DNA of 64,000 nucleotides. It comes from Betaproteobacteria bacterium RIFCSPLOWO2_12_FULL_68_20. Its GTDB lineage: Bacteria; Pseudomonadota; Gammaproteobacteria; Burkholderiales; SG8-39. This document shows positions 1-8,480 of this stretch, in pieces (position 1 is the first letter of the stretch; the number at the start of each line of letters is the position of its first letter). The stretch lies in contig MERQ01000058.1 in NCBI GenBank assembly GCA_001770655.1, positions 1 to 64,000 on the forward strand. The letters are read 5' to 3'. Both the position numbers and the translations under genes were made by a program. Under the pieces are notes generated by a model, which was not told the origin of the DNA, did not search any database, and saw only the letters and a list, made by a program, of their open reading frames with translations.

Positions 1-360
1 GACCTCGGCAGCCTGGACGCGCAGGGTTTCCTCACCATCAAGGACCGCTCCAGGGACATGATCATCTCGGGCGGCGCCAACATCTATCCGCGCGAGATCG
101 AGGAGGTGCTGCTGCGGCACCCCGCGGTCGCCGAATGCTCGGTGGTCGGCCGGCCGCACCCCGAATGGGGAGAGGAAGTGATTGCGTTCGTCGTGAAACG
201 CGCCGACGTTTCTCCACGGGACCTCGAGAACCTGTGCCTCGAGAACATCGCGCGCTTCAAGCGCCCGCGCGAGTACCGCTTCGTCGCGGAGCTGCCGAAG
301 AACAACTACGGCAAGGTGCTCAAGACCGAGCTGCGCAGGCTGCTCGGCTCAAAAACCTAG
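1..360 (+). CDS. AMP-dependent acyl-CoA synthetase, C-terminal part (5' end outside window)
   Basis: Reading frame 1 is open from the first base and encodes the last 119 residues of an adenylate-forming ligase. The hinge and C-terminal core motif (DRSRDMIISGGANIYPREIE) is complete, and the catalytic lysine of the C-terminal lobe lies in NNYGKVLK near the end. In this family the enzyme activates a carboxylate to an acyl-adenylate and then to the CoA thioester. The substrate pocket lies outside the window, so specificity cannot be read. The gene converges on the next lipoprotein gene and overlaps its 3' end by 12 bases. Confidence 0.93.
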   Translation, partial: DLGSLDAQGFLTIKDRSRDMIISGGANIYPREIEEVLLRHPAVAECSVVGRPHPEWGEEVIAFVVKRADVSPRDLENLCLENIARFKRPREYRFVAELPKNNYGKVLKTELRRLLGSKT

Positions 361-897
361 GCCCACGCCCGCGCGCACGCCGCCGATGCCGATGCCCGCG
401 TCGAGCCCGCGCCTGAGCCAGTCCTCGGATTCGTCCTGGTAAAGGACCTCGCGCACCACGCCGTCCGGCGAAAGCTGGACGTACAGGGCCGCGGGCTGCC
501 CCGGGTCGCCGAACCTGCGCATGTGGTACTGCCAGACGTCGCGATCCAGGCGCGGGAACCTGGTCACGCCGTACGGCGGCCCGAGCAGAGCGCGCACTTC
601 CTCGGCGCGCGTGCCGCCGAGAACCAGCTTGCCCACGTTCTCGTCGGTGAGCCGCTGCTCGATGGCGACCAGCCTGCCGTCGGCGCCGACGCGCGCCACG
701 TACATCGCGCGCCCGAACGGCTGGCGCGGGTAGTACAGCCAGGTCTCGCCGTTCGCCGCCGCACGCTTGTCCGCTGCCGGGCCCATCAGCGCGTCCACCT
801 CTGCCGCGGTGGATTTCCCCGGCGCCAGCCCGCGCCCTTCGAAGCTGGCGCAGCCCGCGAGCGCCAGCACCGCGATCATCGCCGCCATCGTCCTCAT
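349..897 (-). CDS. Outer-membrane-type lipoprotein with two BamE/SmpA-like repeats
   Basis: A 182-residue protein starts at the ATG at 897, which has a GGGAGG ribosome site about 7 bases upstream. The N-terminus is a short lipoprotein signal with lipobox LALAGC, so the mature protein should be lipidated at Cys16. The rest contains two similar segments of the BamE/SmpA type, each a glycine-plus-STxxEV/TRxEEV motif followed by MG/LG-P and a W-Y strand. That fold is typical of small periplasmic lipoproteins that bind envelope proteins. The frame remains open upstream to 1164, but the ATG with the ribosome site and lipobox is the convincing start. The exact partner is unknown. Confidence 0.8.
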   Translation of the reverse strand: MRTMAAMIAVLALAGCASFEGRGLAPGKSTAAEVDALMGPAADKRAAANGETWLYYPRQPFGRAMYVARVGADGRLVAIEQRLTDENVGKLVLGGTRAEEVRALLGPPYGVTRFPRLDRDVWQYHMRRFGDPGQPAALYVQLSPDGVVREVLYQDESEDWLRRGLDAGIGIGGVRAGVGLGF

Positions 898-914
898 TGC
901 TCGCCTCCCTCGCA

Positions 915-1325
915 TCACGCCCGCCTGAGAACCTCGATCTGCCTGCGCCCGGGATCCACGCGCACCCAGTCGCCGGTCTTCACCAGGCCCTGCGGGTCGG
1001 GCGACCAGCCCTCGGTGATCGGGATCCCGGCGAAGATCGCGCCCTGCACCATCACCGGGTTGGTCACGCCGAAGACGAACGCCCTGGGGGCGATTTTCTT
1101 CCACTTGATGTCGTAGAACGCCCAGCCGGCCGCGATCCCGCCCTTGGCGACCGGAAAGAAGCACACCTTGTCCACGATGCTCGCGCCCTCGAGCCGGTGG
1201 CCGGGCCGGGTGATGACGCCCGACCAGCGATCGAGATCGTAGCGCGGCGAGAAGCCTTCCTCGGACACCAGCGCCTCGCCTTCCACCACCGGCCCGCAGG
1301 CCCGCTCGACCCGGATTACGCTCAT
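915..1325 (-). CDS. Aconitase X small subunit (swivel domain, DUF126)
   Basis: This 136-residue protein matches the swivelling domain of aconitase X, with the conserved VDKVCFFPVAKGGIAAGW and GVTNPVMVQGAIFAGIPI stretches. It starts at the ATG at 1325 and overlaps the stop of the large subunit by 4 bases (ATGA), so the two are translationally coupled. Two-subunit aconitase X enzymes are dehydratases. Known activities include cis-3-hydroxy-L-proline dehydration and phosphomevalonate dehydration. No proline or mevalonate genes are nearby, so the substrate is open. Confidence 0.88.
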   Translation of the reverse strand: MSVIRVERACGPVVEGEALVSEEGFSPRYDLDRWSGVITRPGHRLEGASIVDKVCFFPVAKGGIAAGWAFYDIKWKKIAPRAFVFGVTNPVMVQGAIFAGIPITEGWSPDPQGLVKTGDWVRVDPGRRQIEVLRRA

Positions 1326-2563
1326 CGCAGCACGCCCGAGCAGGCGATCTCGACGCAGTCCGCGGTGCGGCGCAGGATGGGATTGAAGCGGTGCGCGCCG
1401 ATGATGTTCACGATCTTCGCCGAGTTCGACACCATGTTGGTCCAGCGGTTCGCGACGCGCATCGGCGAGAGGTTCTGCAGGATGTAGAAGCACACGCCTT
1501 CGAGGATCGTGACGCCCGCCTGCTCCAGCGCCCCGGCGTACCCGAGCGCGCGCGACTGCGCGAGCACCGCGCCGTTGGTGGTGACGAAGCAGCTCGATCC
1601 TTCGGCCACCCTGCGTCCCGAGAAGAGCGCGGCGAGGCGCTGCATCTCGAACAGCGACTGCTGCGGCCCCGAGAACACCACCAGCCGCGCGTCGCCGTCG
1701 CCGAGGCGGTAGCTCGAATAGACTTTCGCAAGGTCCCGATCGGTCACCGCCAGGCGCTCGGACGGGGTACTGCCTCCGAGCGCCGCCTCGAGCGACGGCG
1801 CCTCCGGAGTGACGCCCACGAAATGGAACATCGCCATCGAGCCGTAGCTCGCCAGCGCGGCGCCCAGGTGCTTCAGCTCGTCGGCAGTCGGCGTTTTCCG
1901 GCAGCCGTGGAACACCGGAACCGCCCAGTAGCTCTGGTGCGCTTCGCCCACCAGCTTGCCGACCGCTCCCCAGTCGGCGAGGTCCTCGAGCGCGGCGTCG
2001 AGCTCCACGGCGAAGGTCCCGCGCCGGTGCTCGTCGAGGTGAAAGCCGTACTCGGGCGTGCGGCCGGTAAGCGCGGCGGCGAGTGCCGCGGGCCCCGACT
2101 CGAAATTGGAGCGCGCGCCGAACACCGAGTTGGCGTAGATCACGGTCCCGGTGTCGCCCCAGGCGACGCGCTCGCCGAAATGCGGCTGGTACACCGTCTG
2201 GTAATTGATGCAGGTGTCGGTGGTGGCGACCCCGATCGCGCGCAGGCAGCCGATCAGCTCGCGCTCCTTTTGCGCTTCCGACGCGTCCTGCCCGAGCCGC
2301 GCGCGGTGCGCGAAGTCGATGCAGCGCGCGTTGGTGGTGGTCGCCACCGCGCAGCGCGCCCCCAGGGCCGCCTCCTCGCGCAGGAACGCCAGCCCGCCGT
2401 CGCCCATCACCTCGATGTCGCCCATCATGTGCACGCCGGTGACCGGGACCAGCCGCCGCGCGCCCCAGAACTCGCCGACCTCGACCTGGTATTGGAGCGC
2501 GCGCCGCGCCGCCTCGCCGCGCGCCCCGGCGAGGATGGCGCGCTCCTCGGCCGTCAGCTCCAA
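1322..2563 (-). CDS. Aconitase X catalytic (large) subunit (DUF521)
   Basis: This 413-residue protein has the aconitase X catalytic-domain landmarks: VTGVHMMGDIEVMGDGG near the start, a TTTNARCIDF motif with a candidate active-site cysteine, TDTCINYQTVYQP, YANSVFGARSNFE, and C-terminal MVSNSAKIVNIIGAHRFNP with a late cysteine pair. Unlike true aconitases, members usually work with a small separate swivel subunit, which here is the next gene. It lies 3 bases downstream of the ferredoxin gene, so the three may share a transcript. The hydroxy-acid or hydroxy-amino-acid substrate is not indicated by neighbours. Confidence 0.9.
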   Translation of the reverse strand: MELTAEERAILAGARGEAARRALQYQVEVGEFWGARRLVPVTGVHMMGDIEVMGDGGLAFLREEAALGARCAVATTTNARCIDFAHRARLGQDASEAQKERELIGCLRAIGVATTDTCINYQTVYQPHFGERVAWGDTGTVIYANSVFGARSNFESGPAALAAALTGRTPEYGFHLDEHRRGTFAVELDAALEDLADWGAVGKLVGEAHQSYWAVPVFHGCRKTPTADELKHLGAALASYGSMAMFHFVGVTPEAPSLEAALGGSTPSERLAVTDRDLAKVYSSYRLGDGDARLVVFSGPQQSLFEMQRLAALFSGRRVAEGSSCFVTTNGAVLAQSRALGYAGALEQAGVTILEGVCFYILQNLSPMRVANRWTNMVSNSAKIVNIIGAHRFNPILRRTADCVEIACSGVLR

Positions 2564-2566
2564 CGC

Positions 2567-2905
2567 CTACTCGCCCGTTCCCGGATTCGCGCTGAAGTAC
2601 TTCTTGAACTTGTCCGCCTCGCCGTTGTACGCGTCGGCGTCAGCGGGCGCGGTGCCCTTGCGCGTGATGTTCGGCCACTTGACCGCGTACTCGGCATTGA
2701 GCTTCAGCCAGCCCTCGGCCCGCGCGTCCGAATCGGCAAGGATCGCCTTCGGCGGGCACTCGGGCTCGCACACCCCGCAGTCGATGCACTCGTCGGGGTG
2801 GATGACGAGCATGTTCTCGCCCTCGTAGAAGCAGTCCACCGGGCAGACCTCGACGCAGTCCATGTATTTGCACTTGATGCAGTCTTCGGTGACGATGTAG
2901 GTCAT
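2567..2905 (-). CDS. fdxA: 7Fe-8S ferredoxin
   Basis: A 112-residue ferredoxin of the FdxA type. The N-terminal half carries the two cluster-binding motifs: [17 protein letters not shown], with the CxxxxxC spacing typical of a 3Fe-4S site, and [12 protein letters not shown] for the 4Fe-4S site. The C-terminal tail ([15 protein letters not shown]) is characteristic of the group. Length matches the family. It is a cytoplasmic one-electron carrier. It is first on the minus strand before aconitase X and divergent from the thioredoxin-like gene, with 78 bases between the two starts. Confidence 0.97.
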   Translation of the reverse strand: MTYIVTEDCIKCKYMDCVEVCPVDCFYEGENMLVIHPDECIDCGVCEPECPPKAILADSDARAEGWLKLNAEYAVKWPNITRKGTAPADADAYNGEADKFKKYFSANPGTGE

Positions 2906-2983
2906 TCGCTCTGGGTCTCTGGATGTGGGAATCCGGCCGCTTGATTATCTCACTCGCGCCCTCAGCTTAACCACCATCGCATC

Positions 2984-3814
2984 ATGGACGTCACTACCGC
3001 CACGTTCGAACGCGAGGTGCTCGAAGCCTCGCACGCCGCGCCCGTAGTGGTCGACTTCTGGGCGCCGTGGTGCGGCCCGTGCCGGGCGCTCACGCCGGTC
3101 CTCGAGAAGCTCGAGCTCGATTACGGCGGCCGCTTCAAGCTCGCCAAGATCAATTCCGACGAGAACCCCGACCTCGCTGCGGCGTTCGCGGTGCGCTCGA
3201 TCCCGAGCGTGATCGGCTTCGCCAATGGCCGCCCAGCCGCCCAGTTCATCGGCGCCTTGCCCGAGTCGCAGGTGCGCGCCTTCATCGACAAGCTCCTGCC
3301 GTCGCCCTCGGAGCTCGAGCGGGCGCGCGCGGCGGCGCTGCGGGAGGCGGGCGACCCCGCCGGCGCCGGCGCGGCGCTGCGCAAGGCGCTCGAGCTCGAT
3401 CGGGCCAACGATCCCGCGCGCCTCGACCTGGCGGCGCTGCTGATCGACGCCGGGCAGAGCGAAGAGGCAGAGCGGCTGCTCGCCGAGGTGCGGCCCGACG
3501 CGCACCTGGACGCGCGGCTGGAGGCCTTGCGCGCCGCCGCGAGCTTCGCCCGGCCCGGCGCCGCAGAATCCGAGTTGAAGGCGCGCCTCGAGGCGGACCA
3601 GGCGGACCACGACTCGCGGCTCGCGCTGGCGCAGCGCTACGCCGGCGACAAGCGCTACCGCGAGGCGCTCGACGAGCTGCTCGAAATCGTACGCAGGGAT
3701 AAAACCTGGCGCGACGGCGAAGCGCGCAGGCAGATCCTCAACATCCTCAACCTCGCCGCAGACCAGTCGCTGGCTTCCGAGTACCGGCGCAAGCTCGCCA
3801 GCGCGATCTACTGA
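2984..3814 (+). CDS. CnoX/YbbN-type thioredoxin with TPR-like C-terminal domain
   Basis: This 276-residue protein has an N-terminal thioredoxin fold with an intact active site (FWAPWCGPC, about residues 24-32). A helical repeat region of about 160 residues follows, rich in alanine, leucine and arginine. That architecture is the CnoX (YbbN) chaperedoxin, which holds oxidised or unfolded clients for chaperonin refolding. E. coli CnoX has lost the CxxC redox pair, whereas this copy keeps it, as in other proteobacterial CnoX proteins. It starts at an ATG shortly after the divergent fdxA region. Confidence 0.9.
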   Translation: MDVTTATFEREVLEASHAAPVVVDFWAPWCGPCRALTPVLEKLELDYGGRFKLAKINSDENPDLAAAFAVRSIPSVIGFANGRPAAQFIGALPESQVRAFIDKLLPSPSELERARAAALREAGDPAGAGAALRKALELDRANDPARLDLAALLIDAGQSEEAERLLAEVRPDAHLDARLEALRAAASFARPGAAESELKARLEADQADHDSRLALAQRYAGDKRYREALDELLEIVRRDKTWRDGEARRQILNILNLAADQSLASEYRRKLASAIY

Positions 3815-3928
3815 GCCATTGAACCACGGGGCGGGTGACGCCTGGACCCGACGCCCCGGCGCGTGAGAAATTGCGTTGCTCGCGCGGCGGCGGCGCGCCA
3901 AGATAGCCGCCGCTCGAAGCCATCCGCC

Positions 3929-6007
3929 ATGCGCCCACCGCCCGCAAGCACGCGCAAGCGCGCGCTGCTCCTGATCGCACCGCTGGTCGTCATCGCCGGC
4001 GCCCTGCTCGCGCTCGCCGCGGCCGGCCTGGAGATCCTGTCCGCGGGCCGCGCCTACGTCGCGGGCGAAGGGCTGTGGTCGAAGTCGCAGAAGGACGCTG
4101 TCCACCACCTGCAGCGCTACGCGCGCTCGCGCGACGGGCAGGACTACCGCAGCTATCTCGAGGCGATCGCGGTGCCGCTCGGCGACCGCAAGGCGCGCCT
4201 CGCGCTCGACCGTCCCGACCCGGACTACGCGGCCGCGCGCCAGGGCTTCCTCGAGGGGCGCAATCACCCCGACGACGTGGCAGCGATGGCGCGCCTGTTC
4301 GTGCGCTTCCGGGACGTGAGCACTATCTCGAAGGCGGTCGACATCTGGGCCGAGGGCGACGAGCGGATCGAGCGGCTGCGCGCGGCGGCCGCGCAATTGC
4401 ACGAGGAGATCGCCGGGCGGCGCGATCCGGTGCGATTGAACGCGCTGCTCGCGGAGATCGACGAGGTGAACGCCCAGCTCGCGCCGCTCGAGGACGCGTT
4501 CTCGTCCACGCTGGGCGAGGCGACGCGCTGGCTGCGCGGCGTGCTGATCAACACCCTGATCGTCGCGGCGGTGCTGCTGGTGGCGGCGGCGCTGGCGGCG
4601 ATGCACCGCACGCTCAGGCGCACCCAGGCGGCGGAGGACGCGCTGCGCGCGAGCGAGGAGCGCCTGCGCCAGGCGGCGGGCCGGCTGCGCCACGACGCCG
4701 AGCGCTTCGAATTCCTGGCGCATCACGACGCGCTGACCGGGCTGCCCAACCGCGCCATGTTCGAGGAGCGGGCGCGCCAGGCGCTCGCCCACGCCCGGCG
4801 CCGCGGCAAGACTGCGGCGCTGCTGTTCCTCGACCTCGACGACTTCAAGCGGGTCAACGACAGCCTCGGCCACGAAGTCGGCGACTCGCTGCTGAAAGTG
4901 ATCGCCGCGCGCCTGAAGACCTGCGTGCGGGGCGAGGACTTCATGGCGCGCATCGGCGGCGACGAGTTCTGCGTGCTGCTGCAGGAGATCGGCGATCCGC
5001 GCGAGGCGGCCGCGGTGGCGCAGAAGCTCCTTTACGAGCTGGGCAAGGAGTACCGGCTGGACGATCGCCGCGTTTCCTGCGGGGCGAGCGTCGGCATCGC
5101 CTGCGTGCCGCAGGACGGCGACGACGCGATGACGCTGCTCAAGCACGCGGACGCCGCCATGTACCGCGCCAAGGAGCGCGGCCGCAACGGCTACCAGTTC
5201 TTCTCGGCGAACATGAACCGCGAGGCCGCCGCCGCCGCCGCGCTCGCCGACGAGCTGCGCGACGGACTCGCCCGGGGCGAGCTGTTCCTCGAATACCAGC
5301 CGAGGGTCGACAACGCGACCGGCCTCGCGGTCGGCGCCGAGGCGCTCGCGCGCTGGCGTCATCCGCGCATGGGCGTGCTCGCGCCGGAAGCGTTCCTGCC
5401 GCTGTCGGACGAAAGCGGCCTCGCCGCGCCGCTCGGCGCGTGGATGCTGCGCGAGGCCTGCGCGCAGGCGCGGCGCTGGCACGACGCGGGGGCCGCCCAG
5501 TTCGCGGTCGCGGTGAACGTGTCCGCGCGGCAACTGCGCCACGGCGGCCTCGCCGAAGGAGTGAGCGCCGCGCTCGACTCGAGCAGGCTTCCCGGCACGG
5601 CGCTTCTGATCGAGGTTCCGGAATCCGCGCTCAGGCAGGTTCCGGGAACCCTGGAGGACGCGCTCGCCGCACTCGCCGCGACCGGGGCGCGCCTTGCAGT
5701 GGACAAATTCGGCACCGGATACGCGTCGGTTCCGCTGCTGAAGCGGCTGCGCGTCGACGCCGTCTGCATCGACCCGAAGCTGACCGCCGGCGTTCCCGGC
5801 GACCGCGAGCGCTCGGCGCTGACGCGCGCGCTCATCGCGCTCGCGCGCGGGCTGAACCTCGAGGTGGTCGCGAAGGGCGTCGAATCGGCGGCGCAGCGCG
5901 AATTCCTGGTCGACGCCGGCTGCCGTGTCGGACAGGGGAGCCTGTACGCCGCGCCGCGCCCGGCGCAGGACATCGAGCCGCTGCTCGCCGCGCAGCGCGC
6001 CGCCTAG
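3929..6007 (+). CDS. Membrane GGDEF protein with degenerate EAL domain
   Basis: I take the ATG at 3929 as the start (692 residues), because it directly precedes a positively charged stretch and the first membrane helix (about 12-34). The frame is open from 3863. A periplasmic region of about 170 residues, a second helix (about 204-226) and a coiled-coil linker precede a GGDEF domain with intact RIGGDEF and an RGED inhibitory I-site five residues before it. The EAL domain keeps EALARW and the asparagine of NVSARQ, but DDFGTG has become DKFGTG, the KID lysine is a cysteine (CID), and VAEGVE is VAKGVE. It is therefore predicted to synthesise c-di-GMP but not to hydrolyse it. Confidence 0.88.
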   Translation: MRPPPASTRKRALLLIAPLVVIAGALLALAAAGLEILSAGRAYVAGEGLWSKSQKDAVHHLQRYARSRDGQDYRSYLEAIAVPLGDRKARLALDRPDPDYAAARQGFLEGRNHPDDVAAMARLFVRFRDVSTISKAVDIWAEGDERIERLRAAAAQLHEEIAGRRDPVRLNALLAEIDEVNAQLAPLEDAFSSTLGEATRWLRGVLINTLIVAAVLLVAAALAAMHRTLRRTQAAEDALRASEERLRQAAGRLRHDAERFEFLAHHDALTGLPNRAMFEERARQALAHARRRGKTAALLFLDLDDFKRVNDSLGHEVGDSLLKVIAARLKTCVRGEDFMARIGGDEFCVLLQEIGDPREAAAVAQKLLYELGKEYRLDDRRVSCGASVGIACVPQDGDDAMTLLKHADAAMYRAKERGRNGYQFFSANMNREAAAAAALADELRDGLARGELFLEYQPRVDNATGLAVGAEALARWRHPRMGVLAPEAFLPLSDESGLAAPLGAWMLREACAQARRWHDAGAAQFAVAVNVSARQLRHGGLAEGVSAALDSSRLPGTALLIEVPESALRQVPGTLEDALAALAATGARLAVDKFGTGYASVPLLKRLRVDAVCIDPKLTAGVPGDRERSALTRALIALARGLNLEVVAKGVESAAQREFLVDAGCRVGQGSLYAAPRPAQDIEPLLAAQRAA

Positions 6008-6459
6008 AGCAGGCTGTAGGCGGCGATCAGAACCTTGCGCGCCCTGCGCTCGGCGCTGCCGATTGCGATGGTCTTGTTGAGCCAGGCGAGCTCCGGCGCG
6101 CCGGTCTCGAAGCGCATCACGGTGCGGAAGAAGTAGCGCGCCGGTTCGACCTCCTCGCCGCGCGCAAGCGCGGCGAGCACCTCCGGCGGCCCGTGGCGGT
6201 AGCCCTGGCTCAGCACGCGAACGAGGCCGCCGCCCTGCTCGCGCAGCGCGTAGCGCGCGTCGAGGTCGAGCACGCCGTCCGGGCGCGCGATCTGCCAGTC
6301 GGCGCCTCCCGCCAGCACCTCGCCGCGCAAGCTCGGGCCTTCGAAGCTGCCGCCGTCGATCGCCACCACGCGCCGCTCGCCGAGCGGCGCCTGCCCCATC
6401 GAAATCAGCCCGCCCACATCGACGGCGAGATTCATCAGGAACTCGAACCGGATCGTCAT
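6004..6459 (-). CDS. DUF3237 family protein
   Basis: This 151-residue protein matches the DUF3237 beta-barrel family, with FEFLMNLAVDVGG near the start, a central GGADWQIARPDGVLDLDARYAL block and YFFRTVMRFETG. The biochemical role of DUF3237 proteins is not established. They often sit among aromatic and carboxylic-acid catabolic genes. The gene follows a two-domain VOC dioxygenase-like gene after 7 bases on the same strand, which suggests a shared operon. Its 3' end overlaps the GGDEF gene end by 4 bases. Confidence 0.8.
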   Translation of the reverse strand: MTIRFEFLMNLAVDVGGLISMGQAPLGERRVVAIDGGSFEGPSLRGEVLAGGADWQIARPDGVLDLDARYALREQGGGLVRVLSQGYRHGPPEVLAALARGEEVEPARYFFRTVMRFETGAPELAWLNKTIAIGSAERRARKVLIAAYSLL

Positions 6460-6466
6460 CGGGATT

Positions 6467-7684
6467 TCAATTCCACGGCCCGAGGAATGCTTCCCCGGCG
6501 TAGGTATCGGGATGCGCCGGAACGGTCTGCGGCCACGCCGAATTGTCCACCTTCGGACGCAGCTCGCGCGGGCGCGGCCGGCCGTCCCAGCCGACCTGCT
6601 CCATGTAGTAATAGAGCTGCATCGCGTGCCCGTCCGGATCGAGCGCGAACGCGCAGTAGTCGATCCCGGGGAATAGCTCGGGCGGCAGATGCCGGATGGC
6701 GACGCCTTCGGACTCGAGAAACGCCACCGAGTCGCGCAGCTGGCGGTAGCCGGCGAGCTGCAGCCCGAACGAAAACAGCGTGGTGTGAGCGCTCAGGCCG
6801 AGCTCGCCGCGCAGGCCGATCGGATAGAGCGCGAGCGAGTGGTGCTCGGTGCTCGCGCGCAGGAACGCGCAGCGATGCCCGTTCCAGACGATTTCCTCGG
6901 TCACCGAGAGCCCGAGCTCGTCGCGGTAGAAACGAAGCGAGGTCTCCAGGTCCTTCACGAAGAGGCGCACCGGGCCGATTCTCACCACCTTGAACGGACG
7001 CGCGAGCAGCACGCCCCCCACGTCGTAGCTCTCTTCCAGCGGCTCATTCTGTTTCCAGCCGGCGCGCGACTCGATTCCCTCGGCGTATCCGGACTGCACC
7101 TCGGCATATTCCGAGCGGTGCGGCAATTGCGGCGGCTGCTGGTACTTGATCTTGTGCATCGCGAGCGGCTTCGAATAGCCGTCCCAGCCCACCTGCTCGA
7201 TGCCGTAGAACAGCTCGTTGATGTGGCCGTCGGGATCGAGGGGATAGAAATGCCAGTTCGAGCCCGGCATGTCCCGGCCGGCACGGTTGATCCTCGCGCC
7301 GCGCGACTTGAACCATTCGTGGCCCTCGACGACTTCGCGCAGGCTGCCGACCTGCCAGGTGATCTGGTTGACCGTGACTTCGCCTGGATCGTTCTCCCGC
7401 CCGTACAGCGCGTCGATCGCCCTGCGCGGGAAGAACACGAACGAATGGTGCTCGGTGCCGTGGCGCGAGAAGTACCCGACACAGGATCCGAGGCGCACCC
7501 TCTGTTCCTCGGCAAAGCGGCCGCTGAAATCGAGTCGGTCGGAGATGCGGAAGCCGAGCAGCCGCTCGTAGAAGCGGCGCGCGGCGTCCATGTCGGCGAC
7601 GTTCACGCCGAAGTGGCCCAAGCGCCGGATGCGGAACGGGCGCGCGAGCCTCACTCCATCAACGCAGTAGGTCTCGCCGGCCAT
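6467..7684 (-). CDS. Two-domain VOC family protein (extradiol dioxygenase-like)
   Basis: A 405-residue protein made of two tandem glyoxalase/VOC modules, about residues 15-170 and 225-370. Each begins with a LGHFGVNVADMD-like or IGPVRLFVKDLE-like strand and ends with a DPDGH-N/M-EL/QLYY metal-binding strand (DPDGHINELFY and DPDGHAMQLYYY). TEHHSF and TEHHSL carry the histidines of each half. Extradiol catechol dioxygenases have this duplicated layout, with Fe(II) held by two His and one Glu. The presence of ligand-like residues in both halves leaves open which half is active. It probably shares an operon with the DUF3237 gene. Confidence 0.82.
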   Translation of the reverse strand: MAGETYCVDGVRLARPFRIRRLGHFGVNVADMDAARRFYERLLGFRISDRLDFSGRFAEEQRVRLGSCVGYFSRHGTEHHSFVFFPRRAIDALYGRENDPGEVTVNQITWQVGSLREVVEGHEWFKSRGARINRAGRDMPGSNWHFYPLDPDGHINELFYGIEQVGWDGYSKPLAMHKIKYQQPPQLPHRSEYAEVQSGYAEGIESRAGWKQNEPLEESYDVGGVLLARPFKVVRIGPVRLFVKDLETSLRFYRDELGLSVTEEIVWNGHRCAFLRASTEHHSLALYPIGLRGELGLSAHTTLFSFGLQLAGYRQLRDSVAFLESEGVAIRHLPPELFPGIDYCAFALDPDGHAMQLYYYMEQVGWDGRPRPRELRPKVDNSAWPQTVPAHPDTYAGEAFLGPWN

Positions 7685-7703
7685 GCGGTCCTGCTCCCTG
7701 GCG

Positions 7704-8159
7704 CTATGTTACTCGGCGGGCGAGCAGCGGTCGTCGCGGATGCGTCTGCATCCCCGCCCGCCCGGCAGCGGCATGCAGGCGCCGATCATGGACGGCGAAC
7801 ACGAGACCGCCGGTGGTGCGCTCCTTCAGCCAGAGCCCGCTCGCGAGATGAATCGCGTCGAAGCCCCGCAGAGCATGCGCCTCGGCCAGATCCCCGGCGC
7901 TTCGAACCACCTCCGGGGTCAGCTCGACGCGAAGGTAGTCGTCCCAATCGCGGTTCAACCGCTGCAACCGACGCGCATGTCGGCGGGCATCTGTATGCCC
8001 TGCCCGCAGAAGCCGGGCCAGGGCCGAGCGCGCTTCGGCATATGCCACCATCGACGTCGCGAGCGCCTCGGCTTCCGAAGCGCGCCTGCGCAGCGCTGCC
8101 GAGCCCGTTTCCGAGACGTAGAGCTTGACGAGCGCCGAGGTGTCCAGATACAGGATCAA
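7704..8159 (-). CDS. PIN-domain toxin, VapC type
   Basis: This 151-residue protein has the PIN nuclease acidic residues in order: LDTSALVKLY (first Asp), AYAEARSAL (Glu), GFDAIHLAS (Asp) and FAVHDRRL (fourth Asp). It starts at an ATG overlapping the stop of the upstream Phd-like antitoxin by 4 bases, the usual arrangement of VapBC modules. Such toxins cleave RNA, often tRNA, when released from the antitoxin. The specific target cannot be read from sequence. Confidence 0.9.
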   Translation of the reverse strand: MILYLDTSALVKLYVSETGSAALRRRASEAEALATSMVAYAEARSALARLLRAGHTDARRHARRLQRLNRDWDDYLRVELTPEVVRSAGDLAEAHALRGFDAIHLASGLWLKERTTGGLVFAVHDRRLHAAAGRAGMQTHPRRPLLARRVT

Positions 8160-8416
8160 CGGCGATCTTCAGCGACCCAGTCCGCGAGCGAAACACCGCG
8201 CGGCAGCCGCTGGGCCCGCGCCAGCCCTTTCGGCTTTCCGCCGCTCCAGCGAACCCCGGGCATGCGCGCCAGCTCGGCGAGCTTGCGGGTGGGCCGAACG
8301 GGCACCAGCCGGGCGACCGCCTGGCGCCGCACGCGCACCGTCACCGACGCGCCGCCCCGCACGCGCCGCAGGTACCTGCTCAGGTGTGCCTTCAGATCCC
8401 TGACGCTTGCGTCCAT
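8156..8416 (-). CDS. Antitoxin, Phd/YefM-VapB type
   Basis: This 86-residue protein begins with the canonical Phd/YefM DNA-binding N-terminus (VRDLKAHLSRYLRRV, then VARLVPV). Its C-terminal half (about residues 45-86) is the flexible region that would wrap the PIN toxin encoded immediately downstream with a 4-base overlap. Antitoxin and complex usually repress their own promoter. A 10-bp palindrome and an extended -10 lie just upstream at 8432-8453. Confidence 0.88.
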   Translation of the reverse strand: MDASVRDLKAHLSRYLRRVRGGASVTVRVRRQAVARLVPVRPTRKLAELARMPGVRWSGGKPKGLARAQRLPRGVSLADWVAEDRR

Positions 8417-8431
8417 GTGGTCACCCCAGAC

Positions 8432-8453
8432 GTCACGTGACTACATTGTACCA
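8432..8453 (-). promoter_or_regulatory. Promoter and palindrome of the vapBC-like module
   Basis: On the minus strand an extended -10 element, TGG followed by TACAAT (8453 down to 8445), lies upstream of the antitoxin start at 8416. A perfect 10-bp palindrome, GTCACGTGAC (8432-8441), sits at about the expected transcription start, a fitting place for an autorepressing antitoxin operator. No convincing -35 is visible, which extended -10 promoters tolerate. Confidence 0.45.
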
Positions 8454-8480
8454 ATGCCCGGACCGCGCCGCCGGGCGACC

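Noticed and set aside
3815-3870. Terminator-like hairpin after the thioredoxin gene (CGGGGCG with CGCCCCG)
   Set aside because: The loop is over 20 bases with bulges and no U-tract, so it does not meet the pattern.
2945-5542. Very long open frame antisense to the thioredoxin and GGDEF genes (865 codons)
   Set aside because: It is a high-GC shadow frame: Arg-, Ala- and Leu-rich, no domain motifs, no ribosome site, and fully opposite genes with clear families. The same applies to long antisense or offset frames at 9363-12239, 14463-17285 and 51908-54508.
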